Assembly: GCA_045124465.1 (NCBI GenBank)
Contig: JBGVLV010000023.1
Span: 65,402-129,401, forward strand
From: Scatosoma sp045124465
Lineage (GTDB): Bacteria > Bacillota > Clostridia > Christensenellales > Borkfalkiaceae
Direction: 5' to 3'
Length of the DNA stretch: 64,000 nucleotides
Below are positions 51,818 to 60,080 of the stretch, one piece after another (positions within the stretch are counted from its first letter, which is position 1; the number at the start of each line of letters is the position of its first letter). The notes under the pieces were generated by a model. It saw nothing but the letters and a program-made list of their open reading frames with translations. It did no database searches and was not told the origin of the DNA. Made by a program: the position numbers and the translations under genes.

Positions 51818-52443
51818 TTGTTTTGTTCTCCTTTTTCAATATTCTCTTCTATGTTTTCGGTCGATTCGGATTCGTCCGACGTTTCCTCTTCTTCGTATTC
51901 CCCGTCCTCTTCTTCGAATTCGAGGGCGTGGCGTTCGAGTATCTCGTACTGTACGAGCATATTGCCTTGCGAGATATAGCGGACGAGGTCGCCTTCGCTA
52001 AACTCGGGCAGGGGTTTTTCGGGATCGGCGTAGACTTCGCGTTCCAGCCATTCCTGTTTCTTTTTATTCCACGTTTCGAACACGCAGGCGACGACGTCGA
52101 TATTGTCTTTTTGCAGGCTCTTTTCGCGGAAACGGTAGAAATAGTTCTTTTCTTCCATTTTCAAACCCTCGCTGACGTAGCCGAGCATTTTACAATAACG
52201 GCGGACGCGGCTGTATTTAATGGACATAAACACGACCGCGAACACGACGTACAATACCGACGACACGTACACGCAGGCTTTGGGTAAGAACTTCGATGCC
52301 ACGTAGGGCAGGGATATGAAATATATAAGCCACGCCGCGCAAAAGGCGAGGTAGAATACCGTTACGCACATAAAGACCGTAAACAGTTTCTGTTTTTGTT
52401 TATGCGCCGCCAGATAGTCGGCGTCCTGATACACGGATATCAT
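51814..52443 (-). CDS. Two-helix membrane protein with acidic tail, function unknown
   Basis: The 209-residue protein has two membrane helices (about 20-44 and 57-75). A soluble part with CVFETWNKKKQEWLEREVY follows, then a strongly acidic tail (EEEDGEYEEEETSDESE). I do not recognise a family. It overlaps the ACT gene by four bases and follows degV by 13 bases, so it belongs to the same operon. Confidence 0.75.
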   Translation of the reverse strand: MISVYQDADYLAAHKQKQKLFTVFMCVTVFYLAFCAAWLIYFISLPYVASKFLPKACVYVSSVLYVVFAVVFMSIKYSRVRRYCKMLGYVSEGLKMEEKNYFYRFREKSLQKDNIDVVACVFETWNKKKQEWLEREVYADPEKPLPEFSEGDLVRYISQGNMLVQYEILERHALEFEEEDGEYEEEETSDESESTENIEENIEKGEQNK

Positions 52444-52456
52444 TGTTCTTCTCCTG

Positions 52457-53302
52457 TCAAGGGTTATAGATAAACAGCACGCCGAGCGTGTTTCTGCCGC
52501 AATGGCTGGTCACGATCGAGCCGGCGACCGTTTCGACGACTTCGTCGAAGTCGAAAAGCTCTTTCACGCGTTCTTTCGCCAGTTCTACGAGTTCGCGGTC
52601 TGCGGACGAATGGGTGACGAAACAGCGGGTCTTATCGTAGTCGGGGTATTCGGCTTTGAGTTCGTCGGTATATTTCCTGATACACGCCGACATATCGCCG
52701 CGGTATTTACCGCCCTGCACGAGCGCGCCCTCTTTCATCACGATCTTGGGGTGGATCTTCAAAAGGTTCGCGCCGTAAAGCTGCATTCTCGAACACCTGC
52801 CGCCCTTGAAAAGGTAGTCCAGACGGTCGGGAACGAAAGAGGTGTTTACGTGGAGTTTGAGTTCGTTTACGGTATCCTCTATTTCGTCGATCGTTTTGCC
52901 CCGATCGCGCATATCCGCCGCCTTACAAACGAGCAGACCTTGTCCCGACGAGAGCGCCATACTGTCGATGACGCGGACTTTGCCGCCGAATCCCTCCGCC
53001 GCTTGTTTGGCGAAGTTATGCGAGCCGGAGCTTTTCGCGGAAATATTGAAATGCAGCACGTAGTCGTTGCCTTCCAGTTCCTTGGCGAAAAATTCTTCGT
53101 ATTCGCCTATGCTCGGCGCGCTGGTCTTGGGCAGGATCTTGGTCTTTGCCACGAAGTCGAAGATCTCCTGCGGCGTAATATCCACGCCGTCGCGGTATGC
53201 CGACCCGTCCAGATTGACCTGCAAGGGCAGGATATGGATATCGCGTTCGGCGGTCAGATGGCTCAAATCGCAAGTGCTGTCCGAGGTTATCCTTATTTTC
53301 AT
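52457..53302 (-). CDS. DegV family fatty-acid-binding protein
   Basis: The 281-residue protein starts with ITSDSTCDL and includes DGVDITPQEIFDF, KTSAPSIGEYEEFF and HFNISAKSSGSHNFA, the fatty-acid contacts of DegV/FakB. Such proteins present fatty acids to the kinase FakA. No fakA is nearby, so the partner is unknown. Confidence 0.9.
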   Translation of the reverse strand: MKIRITSDSTCDLSHLTAERDIHILPLQVNLDGSAYRDGVDITPQEIFDFVAKTKILPKTSAPSIGEYEEFFAKELEGNDYVLHFNISAKSSGSHNFAKQAAEGFGGKVRVIDSMALSSGQGLLVCKAADMRDRGKTIDEIEDTVNELKLHVNTSFVPDRLDYLFKGGRCSRMQLYGANLLKIHPKIVMKEGALVQGGKYRGDMSACIRKYTDELKAEYPDYDKTRCFVTHSSADRELVELAKERVKELFDFDEVVETVAGSIVTSHCGRNTLGVLFIYNP

Positions 53303-53343
53303 AAACTTATCTCTCCTTGAATATGTTTTATGGTTTTATCTTT

Positions 53344-54042
53344 TTATGCTTTGATATCGCTATCGGGGAAGAACAGAGCGCTCAAAACGCTTTTATATTC
53401 TATCGCCCAGTCGGGGATCACGCCGACGATATCCGTTTTTTTATAGAGATCGTCGAGGTGAGAACCTTTTATGTTATTGCCGTACACGTCCAGATACCGA
53501 CTGTCGATACTGCTGCCGTAGCCGCTGCGGTTATCGCCGAGGAAGAACACTTCGCCCTCGTCTACGCGGTACTCGGAAAAGTCGTAGTTCGCTTTATGGG
53601 AATCGTTCACGCCGTAATAGGCGTACGGTTCGTCGAGTACTTCCCACGTCTGTCTGTCGTCTTTGGAGATCTCCACGACGCCGTCCGTGCAACGCACCCA
53701 TTCCCCTTCGAGGGCGACGAGGCGTTTGACGAGATGTCCGCCCGCCACGCCTTTACACTCCGAATAGCCCGTGACGTCTATGATGATGACGTCGCCGCGT
53801 TCGGCGGTATGCGTTTTATCCACGCGGCGCATAAACAGTTTATCGCCGTCTTGGAGGGTGTTCCGCATCGAACTGCCCGAGACCTCCACGCCGCTGAACG
53901 TATTGACGAACCAAAACCTGCCGAACAGGAATACCGCGAGCACGCACAAGAGCGCGAGAGCGAAGAGGAAATTCGAGGTGCGTTCCTTAAAACCGAAACG
54001 GGATTCGTAGAGCGCGTTATCCCTGATCTGTTTTCGTTTCAT
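53344..54042 (-). CDS. lepB: Signal peptidase I
   Basis: The 232-residue membrane protease removes signal peptides. One membrane helix (about 24-45) is followed by the nucleophile S58 in SGSSMRNTL. The general base is K106 in HLVKRLVALEG, and box E is FFLGDNRSGYGSSIDSRY. The start overlaps the DUF951 3' end by 26 bases, which implies coupled translation. Confidence 0.93.
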   Translation of the reverse strand: MKRKQIRDNALYESRFGFKERTSNFLFALALLCVLAVFLFGRFWFVNTFSGVEVSGSSMRNTLQDGDKLFMRRVDKTHTAERGDVIIIDVTGYSECKGVAGGHLVKRLVALEGEWVRCTDGVVEISKDDRQTWEVLDEPYAYYGVNDSHKANYDFSEYRVDEGEVFFLGDNRSGYGSSIDSRYLDVYGNNIKGSHLDDLYKKTDIVGVIPDWAIEYKSVLSALFFPDSDIKA

Positions 54043-54226
54043 AGCTATCCTCCGATCTCCTTACCGATTTGACCCGTCTTTTGAGTTCGTCGCGCGTGAG
54101 ATTGACGTATTTGCCGCACGTGGCGCATTGTATCTTCACGTCCGCGCCGAGGCGGACGATCTTCCAGTCCTTGCCCCCGCACGGGTGTTGTTTTTTGAGC
54201 GTGACGACGTCGTTTATCCCGTACAT
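54017..54226 (-). CDS. DUF951 zinc-ribbon protein
   Basis: The 69-residue protein matches the DUF951 pattern: DVVTLKKQHPCGGKDWKIVRLGADVKIQCATCGKYV, with one CGG and one CxxC that likely bind zinc. The family is widespread in Firmicutes, often near ribosome- or GTPase-related genes; function unknown. It overlaps lepB. Confidence 0.88.
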   Translation of the reverse strand: MYGINDVVTLKKQHPCGGKDWKIVRLGADVKIQCATCGKYVNLTRDELKRRVKSVRRSEDSYETKTDQG

Positions 54227-54242
54227 ACCCCTTTCCTTTCTC

Positions 54243-55946
54243 TCACAGCCAAAGTATATTCGTGATCGCGAATTCCGTTTCTTCCCGTTCGCAATCGAAC
54301 ACGAGCGCGCGGCCTTCCGCGAACCCCGACAGCGGCGAGCCGCAATTTACGCCTTTGAAATCCGCCGCTTTCAAGATGATACGTTTCCACTTTCCGCCGC
54401 CCTTGATCTCCGTTCTGTACGTATAGCGTTCGGATTCCCGTTCCATATCGCCTACGTCCACGGACACGCAAAGCGTATCGTCGGCGTGGAAATACGCGTC
54501 GAATTCGAGCAGGGCGTTTTCGTCGGGTTTATACGTCGGCGAACCGATCTTATACGTCTTTATCCCGCCGACCGAGAACGCGCCCGCGATCCCGCCGTAA
54601 CCGATCGATTTTTTGGGCATTGCCTCCTGTTCCAAGAAAATATCCGCGATCGAATATTCCTTATACTCCGCTACCCCGAAACTGTCCATTTCCTTGCCCG
54701 AAAACAACATTCTGCGCTTGACCGCGTTCGGGTCGGGGTTGGAAAGCCGTTTTGCCGTGATCTTGGACATTACGCGGAAACCGTTGATATATTTCGCGTA
54801 CGCGTACACGAACACCGCCGACGCGCCTTCGAAGGGTTTGATCTTGCAGACCGCTCTGCCGTCTTTGACCGTCTTTCCGTCCGCGCGGTAGATCTGCCGC
54901 CAGTCGCGGTCGGCGCATTTGGTCTTGACGTCCGCCTCGGCGTAGAACACGCCCGTTTCTTCCAAGATACCCTCTTTATCGCAATCGACGGTCACTTCCA
55001 GTCCGTCCGACGTTTCCTTGACGGATACGTTGAGGGTGTCGGGAATATAGATCTCCCTGCCTTTCAGGTTCTTTTCGAGGAACAGATCGAGATCGTTCAG
55101 TCCGTTCGGACCGATACACGCCCCGCTGTTCGACGAGTACACGAGCGCGTTGCCGTCGTCGTTGCCGATACGGGAATAGGTGTCGTAAGCGCGGTCGCAA
55201 TCGAACGTATCGTCGCGGAGCGCGCAAAGCACGAGCACGGGGCATTTTACGTACGGCGCGTACGACTGTGCCTCGACCGCCGCGATATAACGGTGTTTAT
55301 CGTCGCTCAAATTATGCGCTACGTTATCGCCGAATTTCGCCACGCCCGAAAACGAGCGCCAGCCCACCGCGTTGATGGGTACGCCGCATTGCACGTCGGG
55401 GGAAAGCAGGGTCTGCCAAGCAAGTTCGCCCCCCTTTCTCACGCCCACCACGCCGATATTGCCGATGTCCTCGCGCGCCTTTAAAAACCGCACGGAGAAC
55501 AACGCCACGTACAGCCATTCGAACCAAGTGGTCTTATCGGCGGCGAGGTCGTTTTCCATATCGTACAGACCGCGGGCGCGTTCGTAGTTGGCGTAGTCGA
55601 GCGAGGGCGGGTAGACCGTCCGAAAATCGCTGTCTTTATCCGTCGCCACCTTTCCCGAATAGTCGGGCATAAGCACGGCGTAGCCCTTATCCACGAAATA
55701 GCGGCAAAGCTCTTCGTCGAGCGGCATACCCGCGTCCGGCAGGAGCAGGACGGCGGGCTTTTTGCCCGTGCCTTTGGGTTTACAAAAGCGCGCGTAGATA
55801 CGTACGGTCCCGTCCTCGACTTGGTGACCGCAAAAAGACACGCGACTCCATCTCGCGCCGTGGCGTTGGGCGATGTCCCATTCGCTGACGCTGAGCGGTG
55901 TGGTAAGATCGAATTTTTTCCATAAGGATATTGCGCTTACTATCAT
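54243..55946 (-). CDS. Alpha/beta-hydrolase fold protein lacking the nucleophile serine
   Basis: The 567-residue protein has an N-terminal alpha/beta-hydrolase domain like dienelactone hydrolase or acetyl-xylan esterase: KPAVLLLPDAG, GYAVLMPDYSG and CPVLVLCALRDDTFDCDRAY. At the nucleophile elbow it reads GVVGVRKGGELA, so R170 stands where GxSxG needs serine. The C-terminal ~230 residues form beta-rich domains (YIPDTLNVSVKE..., FDAYFHADDTLCVSVDVGD) that may bind carbohydrate. No signal peptide. It may be an inactive or repurposed hydrolase. Confidence 0.75.
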   Translation of the reverse strand: MIVSAISLWKKFDLTTPLSVSEWDIAQRHGARWSRVSFCGHQVEDGTVRIYARFCKPKGTGKKPAVLLLPDAGMPLDEELCRYFVDKGYAVLMPDYSGKVATDKDSDFRTVYPPSLDYANYERARGLYDMENDLAADKTTWFEWLYVALFSVRFLKAREDIGNIGVVGVRKGGELAWQTLLSPDVQCGVPINAVGWRSFSGVAKFGDNVAHNLSDDKHRYIAAVEAQSYAPYVKCPVLVLCALRDDTFDCDRAYDTYSRIGNDDGNALVYSSNSGACIGPNGLNDLDLFLEKNLKGREIYIPDTLNVSVKETSDGLEVTVDCDKEGILEETGVFYAEADVKTKCADRDWRQIYRADGKTVKDGRAVCKIKPFEGASAVFVYAYAKYINGFRVMSKITAKRLSNPDPNAVKRRMLFSGKEMDSFGVAEYKEYSIADIFLEQEAMPKKSIGYGGIAGAFSVGGIKTYKIGSPTYKPDENALLEFDAYFHADDTLCVSVDVGDMERESERYTYRTEIKGGGKWKRIILKAADFKGVNCGSPLSGFAEGRALVFDCEREETEFAITNILWL

Positions 55947-55988
55947 GTTTGCCCTTTTGGTTGAGATTTTTCCGTAAACTTAATTATG

Positions 55989-58583
55989 CTAAAACGTTTC
56001 CGTACGCACTTGCGAGCCGTGGTTTTCGCTCGCGGGCGTAACGAGTATCTTTTGTTCGATCCGATGTTTGAGTTCCTCGACGTGCGAGATGAGTCCGACG
56101 GAGAACGTGCGGCTGAGTTTGCCCAGAACGTCCATCACCGTATCCACCAGTTTCTCGTCCAGCGTTCCGAACCCCTCGTCTAAAAAGAAGAACTCGATGG
56201 GGCGGAGGGATTTCATACAGATCGCCGCCGACAGCGACAGCGCGAGCGACAACGATACCAAGAACGTTTCGCCGCCCGAAAGCGTTTTCACGCCGCGCAT
56301 ATTCCCGCCGTCCAGATTATCCCCCACCTTGAACTCTTTCTCGTCGTAGCGAAGGAAGTATCTGCCCCCCGTCAGCGACAACAGCGTTTTGCTTGCCGAC
56401 GCGCATATTTCCTGCAAGTATTCCGAGGCGATGTATTCCAAAAATCGGTTTCCCCGAACGAGCAAGCGCAATTCGTCGCACAAGTTTTTGTACTTCTCTT
56501 TCTCCGCAAGCTCCTTTTCGAGCTGTTTGTATTTCTCCCGTATTTCGAGCAGCGTTTTCAGCTCCCGTTCCGCCGCGCCCAGTTCCCGATTGAGTCCGTC
56601 GAGCGTTTCGCGCGCCGCGCGCATACCCGCCTCCGCGCTTTCGAGCGCGTCCGCGGCGTAGCCGTCGAACTTGCTCCCGTCCGTTTCCTCAACCCTGCGG
56701 CGGCAGCTTTCGTATTCGTCGAAAAAGGTCTTGATCTCCCCTTTCGCCGCCGTTCCGTCCCCGAACTCTTTCACGAGCGCGAACGCCTGCGTTTCCGTTT
56801 CGAATCCGCCGTTTTCCAGCGCTTGCGAAAGTCCTTTCGAAAGCGTTTTCTCGCTCTCCTCGTGGACGGCGGACAGACCTTGCTGTTTCTGCCACTCGGC
56901 GTACAGTTTTCCCTCCTCCGTCTGCAAACGTTCCGTTTCTTCCCGCGCCTTTTTTTGCGCCGCTTTCAAGGCTTGCAAACGGCGGGCGAGTTCTTCTTCC
57001 GTGCCGAGGTCTTTCAAAAAGGCGATCTTTTCCCAAGCCGTTTCGTACGCCGTGCGGAGCAGTTTTCCCTTTTCGACGAGCAATCCTTTTTTCGCCTCGT
57101 TGTCATCGTATGCGCGGCGGCGTTTTTCCAGTTCGTCGAGCTGCGTTTTCAGCGTTTTGCGTTTTTGCTCCGCCGCCTTGAACGCGAGGTTGACCGTCGC
57201 AATATCCACCGTGCGCGCCCCGCCCGAAAGCGTATACTTTTTAAGCAGTTCCTCTATATCCGCTTGCGTTTGGGGATATTTTTCCGCGAGCCGTTTCAGA
57301 TCGCTCCTGATCTCCCCGTACGTTTCGGCGGTGAGCACGTCTTTATAATTGTGTTTTAAATAGTCGAGCAAGCTCTCGTCCTCGCCGAGCGCGGACAGTT
57401 CCGCCTCGATCGCCGCTTTCTTGCCCTCGAAATCCTCGCTCGGACAGCGGTCGCGCAAAACGCGGTACTCGTTCGTACAGGCGTCGAGTTCCTTTTTCGC
57501 CTTTTCCGCCGCCGCGCGTTCCGTTTCCGCGCCGAGCAGTTTTTGCAGGGCGAGGTTGGTTTCGAGGATCTTATCTTCGTACCCCGCCTCTTCCGTTTCC
57601 CGTTTGGCACGTTCCTTATCGAGCAGCCGCTGTTCGTACCCCGCTTTCGCGCGTTCGGCGTTTGCCGCCGCCGCCGATCTTTCCGCCGCCGCTTTTTGGA
57701 GCGAGGTTGCCTTTTCCCAGACCGAGTTCGCCTGCGGGAGTTTTTCCAGCCGCGCGCGTTTTTCTTCCATTTCCGAAAGCTTGGTCTTTAACCTGCCGAG
57801 CTTTGTGCAAAGCGCGTCGTACTCGCGTTTTTCCTGTTCGAGGCTCGCGGCTTTCTTTCTCGCGGCGTCCGCCTCTTCCAGTTGCTTTTTCGCCTCCGCG
57901 ACGAGCGTTTTTTTCGTTTCGATCTTTTCGCTCAACGCGCGCAGTTCCGCCTCGCCGCCGCCGACGTTCTCGCCCATCTTCGCCCGAACGACTTCCACCG
58001 CCTCTTCCGCCTGTTTATATTTCGCGTTGACCGCGACGGACAGCCGTTCGCCGTATTTTTCGAGGTTGAAAAGCCTTGCGACCAGTTTCACCCGTTCGGC
58101 GGGTCGGGATTTGACGAGCGCCGCGAAGTCGCCCTGCGGCAATGCGATACACGTTTTAAAGTCCTCGAAGGTAAGCCCGACGATCTTTTCGAGCGCGTCG
58201 CTCACGTCCCGCGTACCCTCGGCGAGCGCGTTCAACGCGCCGTTTTCGCCGTATTCGTAAAGATAGGCTTTGGCCGCGGAATTTTTGCGTTTACGCTCCC
58301 GTTTTACGCGGTAGGTATGCCGTTTGCCCTCCGCCGCGATCTCGAAATCGAAGATCACGCTCGCCGCGTCCGAACGGTAGTTGATACAGTCGTTAAAGGA
58401 CTGGGGAACGCGGTCTATTTCCCCGTAAAGCGCGAAATGAATGGAATCGAGTATGGTGCTTTTTCCGCTGCCCGTATCGCCGAAAATGCCGAAAAGACCG
58501 CCCGAAAGCAACGCTTTGAAGTCGATCTTCGCGGGTTCGGAAAAACTGTTGATGCCGCAAAATTCGAGATAGACGGGTTTCAC
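55989..58583 (-). CDS. sbcC: Exonuclease SbcC (Rad50-like ATPase)
   Basis: SbcC and SbcD form the Rad50/Mre11-type nuclease that opens hairpins and blocked DNA ends. The 864-residue protein has Walker A FGDTGSGKSTILDSI near residue 36. A long coiled coil follows, then the signature TLSGGETFLVSLSLALSLS and Walker B FFFLDEGFGTLD. At the middle of the coiled coil, where a CxxC zinc hook is normal, only RDRCPSEDF with a single cysteine is seen. It lies directly downstream of sbcD. Confidence 0.93.
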   Translation of the reverse strand: MKPVYLEFCGINSFSEPAKIDFKALLSGGLFGIFGDTGSGKSTILDSIHFALYGEIDRVPQSFNDCINYRSDAASVIFDFEIAAEGKRHTYRVKRERKRKNSAAKAYLYEYGENGALNALAEGTRDVSDALEKIVGLTFEDFKTCIALPQGDFAALVKSRPAERVKLVARLFNLEKYGERLSVAVNAKYKQAEEAVEVVRAKMGENVGGGEAELRALSEKIETKKTLVAEAKKQLEEADAARKKAASLEQEKREYDALCTKLGRLKTKLSEMEEKRARLEKLPQANSVWEKATSLQKAAAERSAAAANAERAKAGYEQRLLDKERAKRETEEAGYEDKILETNLALQKLLGAETERAAAEKAKKELDACTNEYRVLRDRCPSEDFEGKKAAIEAELSALGEDESLLDYLKHNYKDVLTAETYGEIRSDLKRLAEKYPQTQADIEELLKKYTLSGGARTVDIATVNLAFKAAEQKRKTLKTQLDELEKRRRAYDDNEAKKGLLVEKGKLLRTAYETAWEKIAFLKDLGTEEELARRLQALKAAQKKAREETERLQTEEGKLYAEWQKQQGLSAVHEESEKTLSKGLSQALENGGFETETQAFALVKEFGDGTAAKGEIKTFFDEYESCRRRVEETDGSKFDGYAADALESAEAGMRAARETLDGLNRELGAAERELKTLLEIREKYKQLEKELAEKEKYKNLCDELRLLVRGNRFLEYIASEYLQEICASASKTLLSLTGGRYFLRYDEKEFKVGDNLDGGNMRGVKTLSGGETFLVSLSLALSLSAAICMKSLRPIEFFFLDEGFGTLDEKLVDTVMDVLGKLSRTFSVGLISHVEELKHRIEQKILVTPASENHGSQVRTETF

Positions 58584-58651
58584 GTTCGCGCCTCCTTTTT
58601 TTTATTTCGCCCGTATTCGAACGGTCGGGCGAGCCGCGTAAAGTAACGAGA

Positions 58652-59809
58652 TCAGTTTTCCAGTTCGGAAAGGGTGGCGAGGAAAAGCGTTTTCAGCTCC
58701 GCTCTGGGTTCGGCGTTATACGCGGAACGGTAGAAGGAGTCGAAAAGCTCCTCGTCGGACAGACCCTTGCGGGATTCGAGTTCAAGCTCGTGTTCCGCGC
58801 GCACCTCGGTGACGAGCGAAACGAGGTTGGAACATTCCGCGAGTTTCGCCGCGTCCGCAGAGGTCAAGGGAGAAGTGAGAATGAGTTTCATCTCGACAAG
58901 CTCGCCGGGATAATTCTGCAAAACGGATACCGCGGCGTCGGCGTTCTCCGCTTGCAAGCGGACGAGTTTTTTGCCCTTGGTCAGGGGTACGTCCCGTAAA
59001 TTTTCCACCCCTTTTTTCGTGAGGTCGAACGCCTTTACGCCCTTATCCGCGCTTTCGTCGAAGGAGTATTGCAAGGGCGAACCGCTGTAATAGCAAAAGT
59101 TCTTGCCCATGTGCTGTTTTTTATGCAGATGGCCGAGCGCGATATAGTCGCTGTTTGGCAATGCCTCCACGGGTATCGCGCGCGCGCCGCCGAGGTCGAT
59201 CTCCCGTTCGCTGTCCGATACTTTGCCGCCCGCGACGAAGATATGCGCGAGGAACACGGACGGGTCGCCGTCCGTATTGCCGCTCTCCCCCTCCGCGATC
59301 CATTGTTTGATACGTTCCACGTACGGAAGGTCGGAGCGTTCCTCTTTAAATCTCGCCTCGTTGGGATAGGGCAGGGTCGAAACGAACGCGCGTTCTCCCC
59401 TTTCGTTTTCGAACACGGCGTAGCCTTTGCCGGAGCGGACGACCCGCGTTTTGCGCGTGGTGTTGCGGACGGGTATGGGAGCGCGGGAATTGCCGACGAT
59501 ATACACGCCCTGTTCGTGCGAGAGCGGGGAAACCGCCGACAGGCGCACGCCGTCGTCGTGGTTGCCGCTGATGATGAGTACGGCTCTGTCCTCGCCCGCG
59601 ATCCGTTTGATCTTGGAAAAGAAAAGCTCCTCCGCCTCCGCGCTGGGAGTGTAGGTGTCGAACACGTCGCCGGCAAGAAGAACAAGCTCGATACGTTCCC
59701 GATCGCAGATCGCCGCGATCTCGTCGAGTACTTCCGCTTGTTCCGTCAGGCGTTCGCGCCCCATCAGGCGTTTTCCGACGTGCCAGTCGGAAGTGTGCAG
59801 GATACGCAT
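58652..59809 (-). CDS. sbcD: Exonuclease SbcD (Mre11-like nuclease)
   Basis: The 385-residue calcineurin-like phosphoesterase begins MRILHTSDWHVGKRL. It has the metal ligands in LLAGDVFDTYTPS, ISGNHDDGVRL and YIALGHLHKKQ. It is the nuclease of the SbcCD complex. AGGAGG precedes the ATG and a sigma-A promoter lies upstream. Confidence 0.95.
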   Translation of the reverse strand: MRILHTSDWHVGKRLMGRERLTEQAEVLDEIAAICDRERIELVLLAGDVFDTYTPSAEAEELFFSKIKRIAGEDRAVLIISGNHDDGVRLSAVSPLSHEQGVYIVGNSRAPIPVRNTTRKTRVVRSGKGYAVFENERGERAFVSTLPYPNEARFKEERSDLPYVERIKQWIAEGESGNTDGDPSVFLAHIFVAGGKVSDSEREIDLGGARAIPVEALPNSDYIALGHLHKKQHMGKNFCYYSGSPLQYSFDESADKGVKAFDLTKKGVENLRDVPLTKGKKLVRLQAENADAAVSVLQNYPGELVEMKLILTSPLTSADAAKLAECSNLVSLVTEVRAEHELELESRKGLSDEELFDSFYRSAYNAEPRAELKTLFLATLSELEN

Positions 59810-59891
59810 CGGGGTCCTCCTTTACCGCGAATTTCGCACGGTGGAATAAAAGACTTTTTTCGGGATTTTGTCGAAAACCGTACGCAACGGC

Positions 59892-59920
59892 TTGCTTTTC
59901 CGCTTGAAAAAAGGTATAAT
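59892..59920 (+). promoter_or_regulatory. Promoter of the DnaD-domain gene
   Basis: TTGCTT, 17 bases, TATAAT on the plus strand, giving a leader of about 150 bases before 60081. It faces the sbcDC promoter; both use TTGCTT as -35. Confidence 0.7.
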
Positions 59921-59963
59921 GATCCTGTCCCGCTTTTCGGGGAACGGATATTTATACTATTTT

Positions 59964-59992
59964 ATTATACACCATTTCTTTAAAGAAAGCAA
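59964..59992 (-). promoter_or_regulatory. Promoter of sbcDC
   Basis: On the minus strand TTGCTT, 17 bases, TATAAT. Transcription would proceed into sbcD with a leader of about 145 bases. Confidence 0.7.
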
Positions 59993-60080
59993 GGAAAGCG
60001 CGACGGAAGAATGAAATTTTTCCGAATTTACACAAATTTAACGACGCGGCGTTCTATCTTCGCGTAAGGAGGTCAAACCG

